A stretch of DNA of 64,000 nucleotides from Symsagittifera roscoffensis (taxonomy: Eukaryota > Xenacoelomorpha > Acoela > Convolutidae), in the NCBI RefSeq assembly GCF_963678635.1, contig NC_087066.1, positions 64,238,282 to 64,302,281 of the forward strand, given 5' to 3'. Under the pieces are notes generated by a model. It did not search any database. It was given only the letters and a program-made list of their open reading frames with translations, and was not told the DNA's origin. Position 1 is the first letter of the stretch, and the number at the start of each line of letters is the position of its first letter. Position numbers and translations under genes: made by a program. Positions 22,101 through 29,236 of the stretch are shown one piece after another.

Positions 22101-23632
22101 CGCGTCACGTTGCCGTTCATGAAAACTGCAGCTATAGTACCCACCAAAGGATTTGGTGGTATCGTACACAGGATCACGAGCTTGGGTCTATACTTTTCTT
22201 TCAATTCGTTCAATAGGCACACCAATAGAGGTTCCCACTTGTTCTCCGGAGTCACGGGGGCTCTCGAGACGTCATTGTTCCCCAGCATTATCATTAATGT
22301 ATCCAAATGATCCTCGCTCTGGAACTCCATCATTTTGATGACTTGAGCCACTGAGGCTCCTCCAAAGGACAGAATGGTAGTATGACCATAGACGAAGATC
22401 TCATTCAGATCTCTCACCAAACTGTCTCCAATGATCAAATGGCGACTCCCTGGGGGAATTACTTGGTCGTTCGTGGCGGGGTTCCAGCTCATGTCATTCA
22501 GGCAGGCTCGAGGATGCTCGGCTGGCACTTGCGTGAACTGATGACGTGCCATCAGATTCTTCCTGATGTCTACCACGCGAGACTTCTCAAAGACTCCACC
22601 AGGCGCAGAACACGCTATCGTGCGGGTTGCTCGCTCCGAGCTATTTGATGAATGATCACGACGCTGGGAAGGAACGATCCTAGCCAGTGTCCGCTCAGTG
22701 CCTCTGTTGATCTCATCCATCGCGGCTCTGGCCACTTGGTTAAATGATTCCTGAAATTGAGGAGCTAGATAGGTGTCAGAAGGGTCTGGTATCGTAAACC
22801 TCTGACTCGAAGCAGACGGTCGTGTCTGCTGAGGAGCCTCGGGCCCCCTTGATGCACGCAAATCCAGAACCTCAGGTCCTCTCGATGCGCACAGCTCCTG
22901 CACTGTTGTCCTGGGGCGTGTGTCGTTAGATCCCTCCGAGGACCTCATGCTCGCCAGGATTTCCGGTGACACTTGGCTCACCTTCGCCATATACAGCTCC
23001 TTCAGGTGCTTTATCTCATCCTCCTTGTAGGCCACCTGCAGATCTTCAAATTTCTTTTTCCATTCGTCTCTCTCCCGAGCTATGGCCCTGTACTCCTGAA
23101 GTTTGGCACACAGCTCACTCTGATCTCTCTCCTTCTTCTCCAGTGTCTCAATCGTCTCCGACGTCTGGATCTCTATCTCGCTCACTCTCACTCTCTTTAG
23201 GGGAGGAGCAGCTGTTGGAGAGTCGACAGAGTGTGACGGGCCTGGCCCATCACGTTGTCTCTTCGCTCCAATGAGTGGCTGCGCAGGTTGGACGGGCAAG
23301 GGCATCTCACCTAGCCGGTGGTCCCTTTGCTCACCTAGTCCTGGCTCACGAGCCAGGTCGTGGCCAGACATTTCTCCGCGCCTCCATCTCATCAATCGGT
23401 TTCGGCCTCTCTCGGCGGTCCCGGACTCACCGAAGGCCAACATCAACACGACTTCTGTAGGGCGATTCCCTCGACCCTCTCTTCCCAGTGCATTGAGGAG
23501 TGCGACCACAAACATCGCCAACCCCGGGTCTTCTCGTGTAAAATCACAATCGATCAGCCGCTGATAGATCTCGTCTAGAGTCGCTCCTAGACTCGCTGAG
23601 AGGAATTCCATGAGTTCGTTCGTGTCACCCAT
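19124..23632 (-). CDS. E1 giant third ORF, N-terminal part with SGNH-hydrolase-like domain
   Basis: About 1,502 residues from the preferred start at 23632 (context AAATGGG, matching the E2 N-terminus better than the Met at 23719). Order: a helical N-terminal domain; a basic KRxRV patch (possible nuclear signal); a coiled coil (about 160-220); then an SGNH/GDSL-hydrolase-like domain at about 395-570. This has block I IIGDSLV (about 402), block II SFGGASV, block III LGNND (about 451) and block V RDGVHFN (about 548). A second, degenerate SGNH-like fold (about 865-1070) has VVAGSD in place of GDSL and retains VVAGSNDH and LSPGYAALP. The C-terminal 400 residues are alpha-rich and unrecognised. SGNH enzymes are esterases or lipases; related domains occur in ORF1 of CR1 LINEs. 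The ORF ends at a TAG that E2 lacks. Confidence 0.8.
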   Translation of the reverse strand: MGDTNELMEFLSASLGATLDEIYQRLIDCDFTREDPGLAMFVVALLNALGREGRGNRPTEVVLMLAFGESGTAERGRNRLMRWRRGEMSGHDLAREPGLGEQRDHRLGEMPLPVQPAQPLIGAKRQRDGPGPSHSVDSPTAAPPLKRVRVSEIEIQTSETIETLEKKERDQSELCAKLQEYRAIARERDEWKKKFEDLQVAYKEDEIKHLKELYMAKVSQVSPEILASMRSSEGSNDTRPRTTVQELCASRGPEVLDLRASRGPEAPQQTRPSASSQRFTIPDPSDTYLAPQFQESFNQVARAAMDEINRGTERTLARIVPSQRRDHSSNSSERATRTIACSAPGGVFEKSRVVDIRKNLMARHQFTQVPAEHPRACLNDMSWNPATNDQVIPPGSRHLIIGDSLVRDLNEIFVYGHTTILSFGGASVAQVIKMMEFQSEDHLDTLMIMLGNNDVSRAPVTPENKWEPLLVCLLNELKEKYRPKLVILCTIPPNPLVGTIAAVFMNGNVTRWNEMTRSLVRNNPGELRLLDLENMLRMTDHIELTRDGVHFNTQRGRHWINDVFQTQLREVEQESRATGSLARTNSTGGSRIRATVPESLTNRLGPLATETVGAATVAPSSNVRDRLGTAPPPRPQSIGSRLGRSVEQNNRNNSQTASRRNDSPATTNPASKAGPSTSTVPAEGIESGSRLLWNRSDPSHWGQYKTDMSAKLNMNTLTCREDAMRMTGGESPTVSRLYRIPGVDWLLAEQEKFSSSTSLRHVDLDGLPHDNTFGPLNTRSLTDVRDRTRERTPPVRKGKFQTENKPNNKHHKMYRQFAKPPGQTPGQYSRDYPRTTTVVGDDKRYGNLKAPIGDGLFAAYDPLDMKAAKYLVVAGSDYLYTPRSLFWPDVIFLTAPKLDWGQAIGMMISVRRVVSMEPQVIVVAGSNDHLQSRGLMSRLTDGSIPSNEIIGEAIMTLLSAMAEVEAAARQRFTMNVVKVIFVLSPGYAALPEPLQFVYTMVTTIAEGIFNVIIPAPNRVVDPDNYYPSRSELPAVWADISNAIQGLRDFSTTRLVLGEVLGLELSNFARLLKLRPGVGDDHLLVQQVADDLWFRQMDQAENEQGRMIRKNMTSAEEDLMAMALRTKPHNNIWLYLSPRLCTLGEDAFEHAPAIIEEIHAYLKNLLNARELAGGKMLKLMQDVNTMSLDKFQADVLATKAQYERSDAILGGMGVGWTPSFLSTCYPRASRNLIASFVKDIRKLSIGLVLALYVTFGHENFVKGPANLFTQALADLRLDGLLTLIAMTYGRLGDLLVLLRYPEQLQGPSREFNAQLETASLKKMKDWRTLLLQYLLQQNRSVTGEDKVAKNASECKQYCGMPLLTDLAVMMRIDPLALVHGLREFVTVVYGPVMSFAFPDVQVKAYRNSVLYVKLVSVVDCSVLNWVEQNELRKLASDDRLFGRIAEPGWVLMDFNNHFKCRMGREDLSHIQFNPKLWNLRPVVKDTGEAVVVPQLPGAYAHSK

Positions 23633-24074
23633 TTCTTTTCGTGTTGATTCTTTTTGTCGTGTCGTGTAATTTCTTTCTGTCTCCTCTGATTCAGTGTTCA
23701 GTAAACAATTTTTGATCAATCAAGATCTAAAAAACAGGTCGCGACTTAGAACCATCATTTTTGGAAGCAACATCAATCAATTCTTTAAAACTCTCCATTG
23801 AAATTCTCTTCACAATTCTGATTTAAAATTTAGCACCAAGGTGGATCGTCCACCTTTATCTTTGTCAGAGTAGCACGAATAAGCGCTGTCACCTTGATGA
23901 CACAAACATAAAACATATCATAACAATAACATAACATAAACACATAAGCATCACACACCTATACTATCATATAAAAACCTAATCCCTAATACTGTACCTA
24001 AAGCCTAACCTAAAACTTGACTCTAATTCTTATCGAGCAACTTAATAAAAACCACTTATCGCCGAGCGCAATTC
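23633..24074 (-). other. E1 pol to third-ORF intergenic region
   Basis: About 440 nt with no ORF. It holds a TTATG-type simple repeat on sense (plus-strand ATAACATAACATAA at about 23926-23938) also found in E2 (48880-48912). A conserved 3' splice site lies at 23727/23726. This is the likely place where a spliced subgenomic mRNA for the giant ORF begins its coding exon. Confidence 0.5.
23720..23740 (-). promoter_or_regulatory. Candidate 3' splice site for the giant-ORF mRNA (E1)
   Basis: Sense CTGTTTTTTAG before ATCTTGATTGATCA. E2 has CTTCTTTTCTAG before ATCCTGATTGATCA at 48638-48650. The pyrimidine tract, AG and following 14 nt are preserved although surrounding sequence has diverged. It lies about 95 nt before the probable start codon. 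The matching donor was not identified. Confidence 0.45.
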
Positions 24075-24908
24075 TTAGCATATGCTCAGATAGTATTTTC
24101 TATGTAAGTAAACCTCTATGTCAGTCTCTGAAAATATCACATGCATAAGAGCGTACAACTCTCTCGGGTGTAGCTTCCCTCTATTGGGATCATATACTGG
24201 CAACGAGAGAGAGGTCACACCTCTCTCAACCAGGAAATCCCTAAGTCGAGTCAAGGCCAACACCAAGCTCTCCGGATTCACGTGTTGCCTATCAGTAGCT
24301 TTCGTAACCAAAAAACACAAATATTTCCCTGGTATCTGTGATGCAACAGGGGGTAACGCTATCATTCCTCCTACACCAGGCCTCTGTTTCCACAAAAACT
24401 CGATATTCTTGTACTCTCTTTTAAAGTCGGCTGCTAGTGCTGTTTTGAAACTTACGTCCGCCGTTATCGCTATGGCGCACGTGCGTTCCGTGAGTATGAA
24501 ATCGCTGTCCGTTACGACGATATTGTTCGAATAGTGGTTCGGTAGATCAAAATACGATTCAAAGATTCGTCCAAAAGGTGGTTTCTTAGCATTCTCGCCC
24601 TCTGTCTCTAGTTCTCCGGTTTCTCTTGCCGATTTCAATTTTTTTATTATGAAATTTTCGGTGTGGGTGAGTCCTACCCCCACTCCCCGGACAAAAATAT
24701 CCATCGACGTCCCCGTCGATCGCCCAAAGTCTAGGAGACCGAGGTTGGATTGTGGAACACGTAGAGGACCATCTGGGGCGACCCAGTTGGACTCGGTATT
24801 GTCATGACTGATGTATTTGACGCCGTCTCTATCGACGTCCTGAATCGTCAGGATCGTCTCTTTTGGATCTGTCGGCAGATCGTGGAGCCATTCGAGCACG
24901 CGCAAGTC
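24075..24908 (-). CDS. E1 pol C-terminus: degenerate macro domain
   Basis: Follows the integrase tail after a one-nucleotide break near 24908. The final ~160 residues match the macro (ADP-ribose-binding) fold of the OARD1/TARG1 type. In order: TDSDFILT; TCAIAITADVSF; AADFKREYKN; RPGVGG; a KYLCFLVTKAT strand; a LTRLRDFLVERGVTSLSLP helix-strand; and a last helix and strand around VIFSETDIEVYL. The usual ligand loops (MGAGIA-type and GCGLD-type) are replaced by FKTALAADF and YDPNRGKL. These replacements are the same in E2, so the loss is ancestral and the domain may bind something other than ADP-ribose. The upstream segment encodes SMDIFVRGVGVGL over a PPT-like sequence. Confidence 0.7.
   Translation of the reverse strand, partial: DLRVLEWLHDLPTDPKETILTIQDVDRDGVKYISHDNTESNWVAPDGPLRVPQSNLGLLDFGRSTGTSMDIFVRGVGVGLTHTENFIIKKLKSARETGELETEGENAKKPPFGRIFESYFDLPNHYSNNIVVTDSDFILTERTCAIAITADVSFKTALAADFKREYKNIEFLWKQRPGVGGMIALPPVASQIPGKYLCFLVTKATDRQHVNPESLVLALTRLRDFLVERGVTSLSLPVYDPNRGKLHPRELYALMHVIFSETDIEVYLHRKYYLSIC
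24703..24720 (-). other. Internal PPT-like site with hairpin (E1 pol)
   Basis: Plus-strand stem ATCGAC/GTCGAT with loop GTCCCC, followed in sense by TTTTTGTCCGGGGAGTGGGG (from 24698 down to 24679). It duplicates the organisation of the 3' polypurine tract at 14016-14053, inside an open reading frame. A second plus-strand priming site (central PPT) is a possible role. Confidence 0.5.
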
Positions 24909-25615
24909 TGTTCCGCTTCTGGTTCGAACTCCACTTCCGGTTCTGATCGATCGTCGATCCAATCTTGATCCATATCGTTCACAAGGTCGATTTCCCCTAG
25001 CATCGCCACTTCGTCCAGTCCCACCAGCGAGTCTATGACATCACTCACTACTATCCTGTCTACAACGAAGTCCTCGCCATACGGATTGTATTTCTTCTGG
25101 TTTTTTCCTTTCTTGCTTTGGCGTGTTTCCATGGTGAGAGGAAAGTCAGGCTGTATTCCTTTGTCAATTTCGGTTTGTTCCGGGCAATCCCAGTCTTCTT
25201 CGGCATAGGGTAGAGTTTCATCGTCCACCTTTACTCGCTCAGTCAACTCGAGATCCAGTGGTAGATCGCAATCGTCCACCACCTCGTTCCCGTCGTTCTT
25301 GTCGCGAGTACCCCTCTCATTCACTTCACAAGCAGGATCCACAATTAAATAGTCTCCCTCTTGCATGTCCGCTGGGATGCACCAATCCTCTGACGAGGCA
25401 TTGTGCGGTTTGATATTCTCGTAATGAGCCGCTCTTCCAGTGCTCAGCCGATAAAAACGACCTCCTTGATGCACCTCTGTTATCTGAAATGGACCACGCC
25501 ATTTCTTTAATAGTTTCTTGGTTCCTTTTGGTGGAACCACTTCCTGGAACACCCAGACGTAATCGCCAACTGAGTAGGCTTTTGCATCGGCTGTTCTTTT
25601 ATCAAACCTCCTTTT
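24848..25615 (-). CDS. E1 integrase C-terminal domain and linker
   Basis: Continues the integrase after a net +1 break at an A7 run (plus T7, 25612-25618). It contains an SH3-like integrase C-terminus with the GPF/Y motif (KKWRGPFQITEV), then RAAHYENIKPHN and an acidic linker (NERGTRDKNDGNE, ETLPYAEEDWDCPE) leading to KKYNPYG and the macro domain. The frame closes at 24848 after another one-nucleotide break near 24908, where the E2 counterpart is continuous. The extra A in the homopolymer could be a genuine mutation or a sequencing slip. Confidence 0.8.
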   Translation of the reverse strand, partial: KRRFDKRTADAKAYSVGDYVWVFQEVVPPKGTKKLLKKWRGPFQITEVHQGGRFYRLSTGRAAHYENIKPHNASSEDWCIPADMQEGDYLIVDPACEVNERGTRDKNDGNEVVDDCDLPLDLELTERVKVDDETLPYAEEDWDCPEQTEIDKGIQPDFPLTMETRQSKKGKNQKKYNPYGEDFVVDRIVVSDVIDSLVGLDEVAMLGEIDLVNDMDQDWIDDRSEPEVEFEPEAEQTCACSNGSTICRQIQKRRS

Positions 25616-28600
25616 TTTGTCTAATTTGCGCCTGTTGCGTATTCCTCCTGCATAAGTCATTAAGGTCCTGCTGTCTTCTAATAACGTCCCGCACGTACGT
25701 TTGCGGTGCTGTCCTCTTCCCTTCATATTCAGGGTAGAAGAACGTTAATGGGAGTGCTTTTTCGTGACCCGTCAGCATCATATGTGGACTTATTCCCGTG
25801 GTGGAATGCTCCGTGCTGTTGTAAGCACCCATCACTTGCGGCAAGTGCTTGTCCCAGTCATCCATGTAGCGTGAGCAGTAGACTCTCAACATGGATACCA
25901 GTGTGCGATTCTGCCTCTCGACTAGGCCATTCGTTTGCGGGTGATAAGTGGTCGAGTGGGCCTGAGCTACCTGCGACCTTTTCATTAACTCTTTTGTGAG
26001 ATCACCTACGAATGCTTTGCCATTGTCCGATTGGAACGTGATGGGGCAGCCATGCCTTGCTATCCACACGTTTATCAAATGATCGCATGTTTCTTCTGCC
26101 GATGCTGTCATGCAGGGTGCTGCCTCCGCATACTTCGTAAAATGGTCGATCATTACCAGCACCTGATTATAGCCCGTTGCTGTCATGCAGATTTTCTGAT
26201 GATCAATTTGCACCACTTCGTTGAAACCTGACGATTCTATTGACTGTAGGGGGAACCTTAGTTTCCTGGGATCCTTTGCCTGTTGACAAGACAGGCATGC
26301 GGCTATCCATTTCTCACAAGCCTTCTTCAACCCCGGCCATTCGAATCGTTTTTGTATCCTGTTATACACTTTGTCCACGCCTTGATGTCCCATCTGATCA
26401 TGTGAGCGAAAGAGCAATTCAGTCTGGTACAACTGTGGTAACACTATTGAATTGTATTTATAAAGGACCTTGTCCTCCTCCTTACGCTTACATGCTACGA
26501 TTCCGTCCTTATTCAGGTACAACAAGTCTTTCCTCTTCAGGTAAAATTGCTTCAGGATTTTGTAGCTGTCTTCTTCCAAGTCTCCCTTGTCAGGTGCTCC
26601 ATTCTCGATCCATCTTTTCAGACTGCTCGTCATTCTATCATTTCGTTGAGCCCTCAGGAGATCCGACAGCCTGTACCTGGCTTTCAAATACGTCTTCACC
26701 ACGTTCATTTGCCCACTCATTATCTCCGGAGCATGAGCATCGTCCATCAACTTGACACACCATATCTTTTTCAAAGGCGTCGCTTCTTGCACAGATGGTT
26801 CCAGATTGGTACGGACGACCGTACCATGTGGCAGCAATCTGGTTGGGCGTTTTGAAACTGCTATCAGCTCGAGCTCGTCTGCGGCATTATCTACCACAGT
26901 GCCCTCTTCATCTGAGGTGTATCTGTCCCTGTCTGGATCCTGATGTGTTTCTCGGTCCAGCCCACGCTGCTTCCAGTCTACCAATAAGGAGTGGATTGCG
27001 ATCTCTGACACATCGGAATTGGAAGTTGTTTCAGACGTGTTGTCCCAGGACTGGGGTCTCGAGTCACCACTTGAAACGACTGATTCCTCAACATCATATT
27101 CCAAGTTGTCTGAGATGTTTCTTGACTCCCCGGACAAAACTCTGTCCATCGGTCGCTTTGAACCCGACTCCCCGGACAAAACTCTGTCCATCGGTCGCTT
27201 TGAACCCGACTCCCCGGACAAAATTCTGCCCCTAGGTGGTCTAGTCAACCTCTCCCCGGACAAGTCGTCCTGCACGGGCTCAAAGGTGTCTGACTCATCA
27301 GAGGAGACGTCCTTGACTGGCTCGAAGGTGTCAGACTCCCCGGACATTGTCTCGTCCATGGACGAACAATCTGGGCTTGGCTCGTATTCCTCTTTTGCAT
27401 CCGTGAAGTGCACTCTCCTCGTGAAGCTAGATTTCGACCTGATCCTGACTTCCTCAGTAGCTTGGTTTTGATTCGATGTTCCATATTCAGTGAACGAAGT
27501 TCTCAACAATACTTCTTTCGGCATCGAGGTCACCAGCTGGTTGACGATCGACCTGCAACCCCGTTCAACGCCTCGGCTGCGAATGGACACTGGCCTCTTC
27601 TCTGTTCTCTCGGTGACAGTCAACCTCTGCATGGTCTCCATCCATTCACGATCATGCCTATTCACTTCCCTATCCAACAAGTCACGGAGTTTTCCCATGA
27701 CGTCCGGCGCCACGTTCACCGTCTTATTCAATAAAGCGATGCTGTTTATACCCAGCCTGGTCAGTTCTTGCTGTACCAAGTTGGATCGGACTAGCAGGTC
27801 CAACGGAACGGGTTCGCCTCTGGCTAAAAGCTTTATCTCCGCGGCCGTCTCCACTGGAAGGTCAGGGTGTCCAGGTATAGGATGTCCTGATTTGTCTAAC
27901 CACCTAGTAAGTGGCAGCTTATCGTAGGTTTCTTTGTCCAGAAAGGAAAACCCGTCTTTGATCTCTGATTGGTTAGCCTGCTTCTCCTCGAGGCGCTCAT
28001 AAAATTCTGTCTTTTTACTGAGGCTATCTGCGTTCTGGTGCTTGTCACGGGTACGGTGCTCTATGATCATGTGGTATCCATTCAGGCGCACAATCCAACG
28101 ACCAATATAGCTTTGGTCCATCGAATAGGTTTTCAGCCAGGCAAGGGCACGATTATCCACACGTAACTTGAAGGGAGCACTCCCCAAGTAGGCCCTGTAT
28201 TTTTCCACGAAAGTGATCACCGCAAACATCTCCGCTTTTGGTGCGCCGTACTTCATTTCAGTATCACTCAGGACTTTACTCCCGTAGGCTATCGGACGAA
28301 GAACCGTTCTCCCGTTCCACTCCTGCTCCTGGTGAAGTATGCCCGATATCGCAACCACTGATGCATCCGTGTCCAGCACGAACATTCCCTTCTCCGTTGG
28401 CATGCCGAGGACCGGTGCCTCGCAAAGTTCACGTTTGATGTTTTCAAATGAGACTTGTGCCTCATCAGTCCAGGTGAACTTTTTGCCCTTGTTTCTCATC
28501 AGCCTCTTCATGGGGTATATCTTGTCAGCATACCCCTTGATGAACTCTCGATAATAATTTGCGAATCCCAGAAAACTCATCAGCTGTGTATCTGTTTTAG

Positions 28601-29216
28601 GTGCCTTCCAGGTCAGCACCGCTTCAACCGCTTCGGGATCTGGTCTCACTCCATGTTTGTCAACCAGGCGGCCCAGATACTTTATGGAATCCCTGAGGAT
28701 TTCACACTTAGAGGGTTTGCATTTCAGACCCGCCTGCTTCATGCAAGAAAACACCTCCTCCAACCTCTCTATGTGGTCTTCTAAGGTTGGTGTTGCAATC
28801 ACGACATCATCGACATAACACATAATGAGATTCCCGTATTTCTTAGTGACGCTCGTGAGTGCCTGGGCCATCAGTCGCTGGAATGTGGCCGTCGCGTTGC
28901 ACAATCCGAATGGCATCCTCTTCCACTGGAACAGTCCCAGCTCACACGCGAAACCTGTTTTCTCTCGATCTTGCTTTCTGAGTGGCACTTGCCAGAATGC
29001 GGAGCCCAAATCCAACGTCGTGAAGAACTTAGCGTCTCCCAGCTTGGATAGGCTCTCATCGATGCGGGGAATCGGGTATGCGTCCTTTACAGTCACTGCG
29101 TTCAGATAACGGAAATCACAACAAAATCTGAGTTGTCCCCCTTTCTTTTTCGCCATGACTACGCCACAAGCCCATGGGGACTTCGACGGCTCAATCATGT
29201 CGTACTCCATTAACAT
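25602..29216 (-). CDS. pol: E1 pol: reverse transcriptase, RNase H, integrase
   Basis: 1,204 residues from the first Met; the frame is open a few codons earlier. The RT palm has CCDFRYLNAV, LDLGSAFWQVPL, FGLCNATATFQ and the YVDD active site (28806-28817). The RNase H has LDTDAS, KAEMFAV and HQNADSLSK. A ~330-residue spacer follows, with repeated LSGES units (27125-27347). The integrase has an HHCC finger (HDQMGHQG...CLSCQ), then DD35E residues in VQIDHQ (about 26205), QSDNG (about 26026) and LVERQN (about 25920). It is joined to the protease frame by what looks like a one-nucleotide deletion relative to E2 at about 29235. Reverse transcription and integration of the element. Confidence 0.95.
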   Translation of the reverse strand: MLMEYDMIEPSKSPWACGVVMAKKKGGQLRFCCDFRYLNAVTVKDAYPIPRIDESLSKLGDAKFFTTLDLGSAFWQVPLRKQDREKTGFACELGLFQWKRMPFGLCNATATFQRLMAQALTSVTKKYGNLIMCYVDDVVIATPTLEDHIERLEEVFSCMKQAGLKCKPSKCEILRDSIKYLGRLVDKHGVRPDPEAVEAVLTWKAPKTDTQLMSFLGFANYYREFIKGYADKIYPMKRLMRNKGKKFTWTDEAQVSFENIKRELCEAPVLGMPTEKGMFVLDTDASVVAISGILHQEQEWNGRTVLRPIAYGSKVLSDTEMKYGAPKAEMFAVITFVEKYRAYLGSAPFKLRVDNRALAWLKTYSMDQSYIGRWIVRLNGYHMIIEHRTRDKHQNADSLSKKTEFYERLEEKQANQSEIKDGFSFLDKETYDKLPLTRWLDKSGHPIPGHPDLPVETAAEIKLLARGEPVPLDLLVRSNLVQQELTRLGINSIALLNKTVNVAPDVMGKLRDLLDREVNRHDREWMETMQRLTVTERTEKRPVSIRSRGVERGCRSIVNQLVTSMPKEVLLRTSFTEYGTSNQNQATEEVRIRSKSSFTRRVHFTDAKEEYEPSPDCSSMDETMSGESDTFEPVKDVSSDESDTFEPVQDDLSGERLTRPPRGRILSGESGSKRPMDRVLSGESGSKRPMDRVLSGESRNISDNLEYDVEESVVSSGDSRPQSWDNTSETTSNSDVSEIAIHSLLVDWKQRGLDRETHQDPDRDRYTSDEEGTVVDNAADELELIAVSKRPTRLLPHGTVVRTNLEPSVQEATPLKKIWCVKLMDDAHAPEIMSGQMNVVKTYLKARYRLSDLLRAQRNDRMTSSLKRWIENGAPDKGDLEEDSYKILKQFYLKRKDLLYLNKDGIVACKRKEEDKVLYKYNSIVLPQLYQTELLFRSHDQMGHQGVDKVYNRIQKRFEWPGLKKACEKWIAACLSCQQAKDPRKLRFPLQSIESSGFNEVVQIDHQKICMTATGYNQVLVMIDHFTKYAEAAPCMTASAEETCDHLINVWIARHGCPITFQSDNGKAFVGDLTKELMKRSQVAQAHSTTYHPQTNGLVERQNRTLVSMLRVYCSRYMDDWDKHLPQVMGAYNSTEHSTTGISPHMMLTGHEKALPLTFFYPEYEGKRTAPQTYVRDVIRRQQDLNDLCRRNTQQAQIRQKKEV
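27125..27347 (-). repeat. Five PPT-like LSGES repeats within E1 pol
   Basis: CTCCCCGGACA on plus occurs at about 27125, 27168, 27210, 27251 and 27335. The first two full units are 42-bp tandem copies encoding a 14-residue unit (RPMDRVLSGESGSK). In sense each contains TTGTCCGGGGAG(T), identical to the 3' polypurine tract. The fifth is TGTCCGGGGAGT. E2 has two exact and one altered copy at 51947-52092. Confidence 0.85.
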
Positions 29217-29236
29217 TTCAATTTCCTTCCTACACG

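Noticed and set aside
14764-23719. The third ORF as a retroviral-type envelope.
   Set aside because: No signal peptide, furin-like site, fusion peptide or C-terminal membrane anchor is seen, and the recognisable domain is SGNH-like.
25600-25625. An A AAA AAG slippery site at the end of the E1 pol frame.
   Set aside because: The integrase tail lies in the +1 (or -2) frame, not -1. E2 has no run here. A one-base homopolymer insertion or sequencing slip is simpler.
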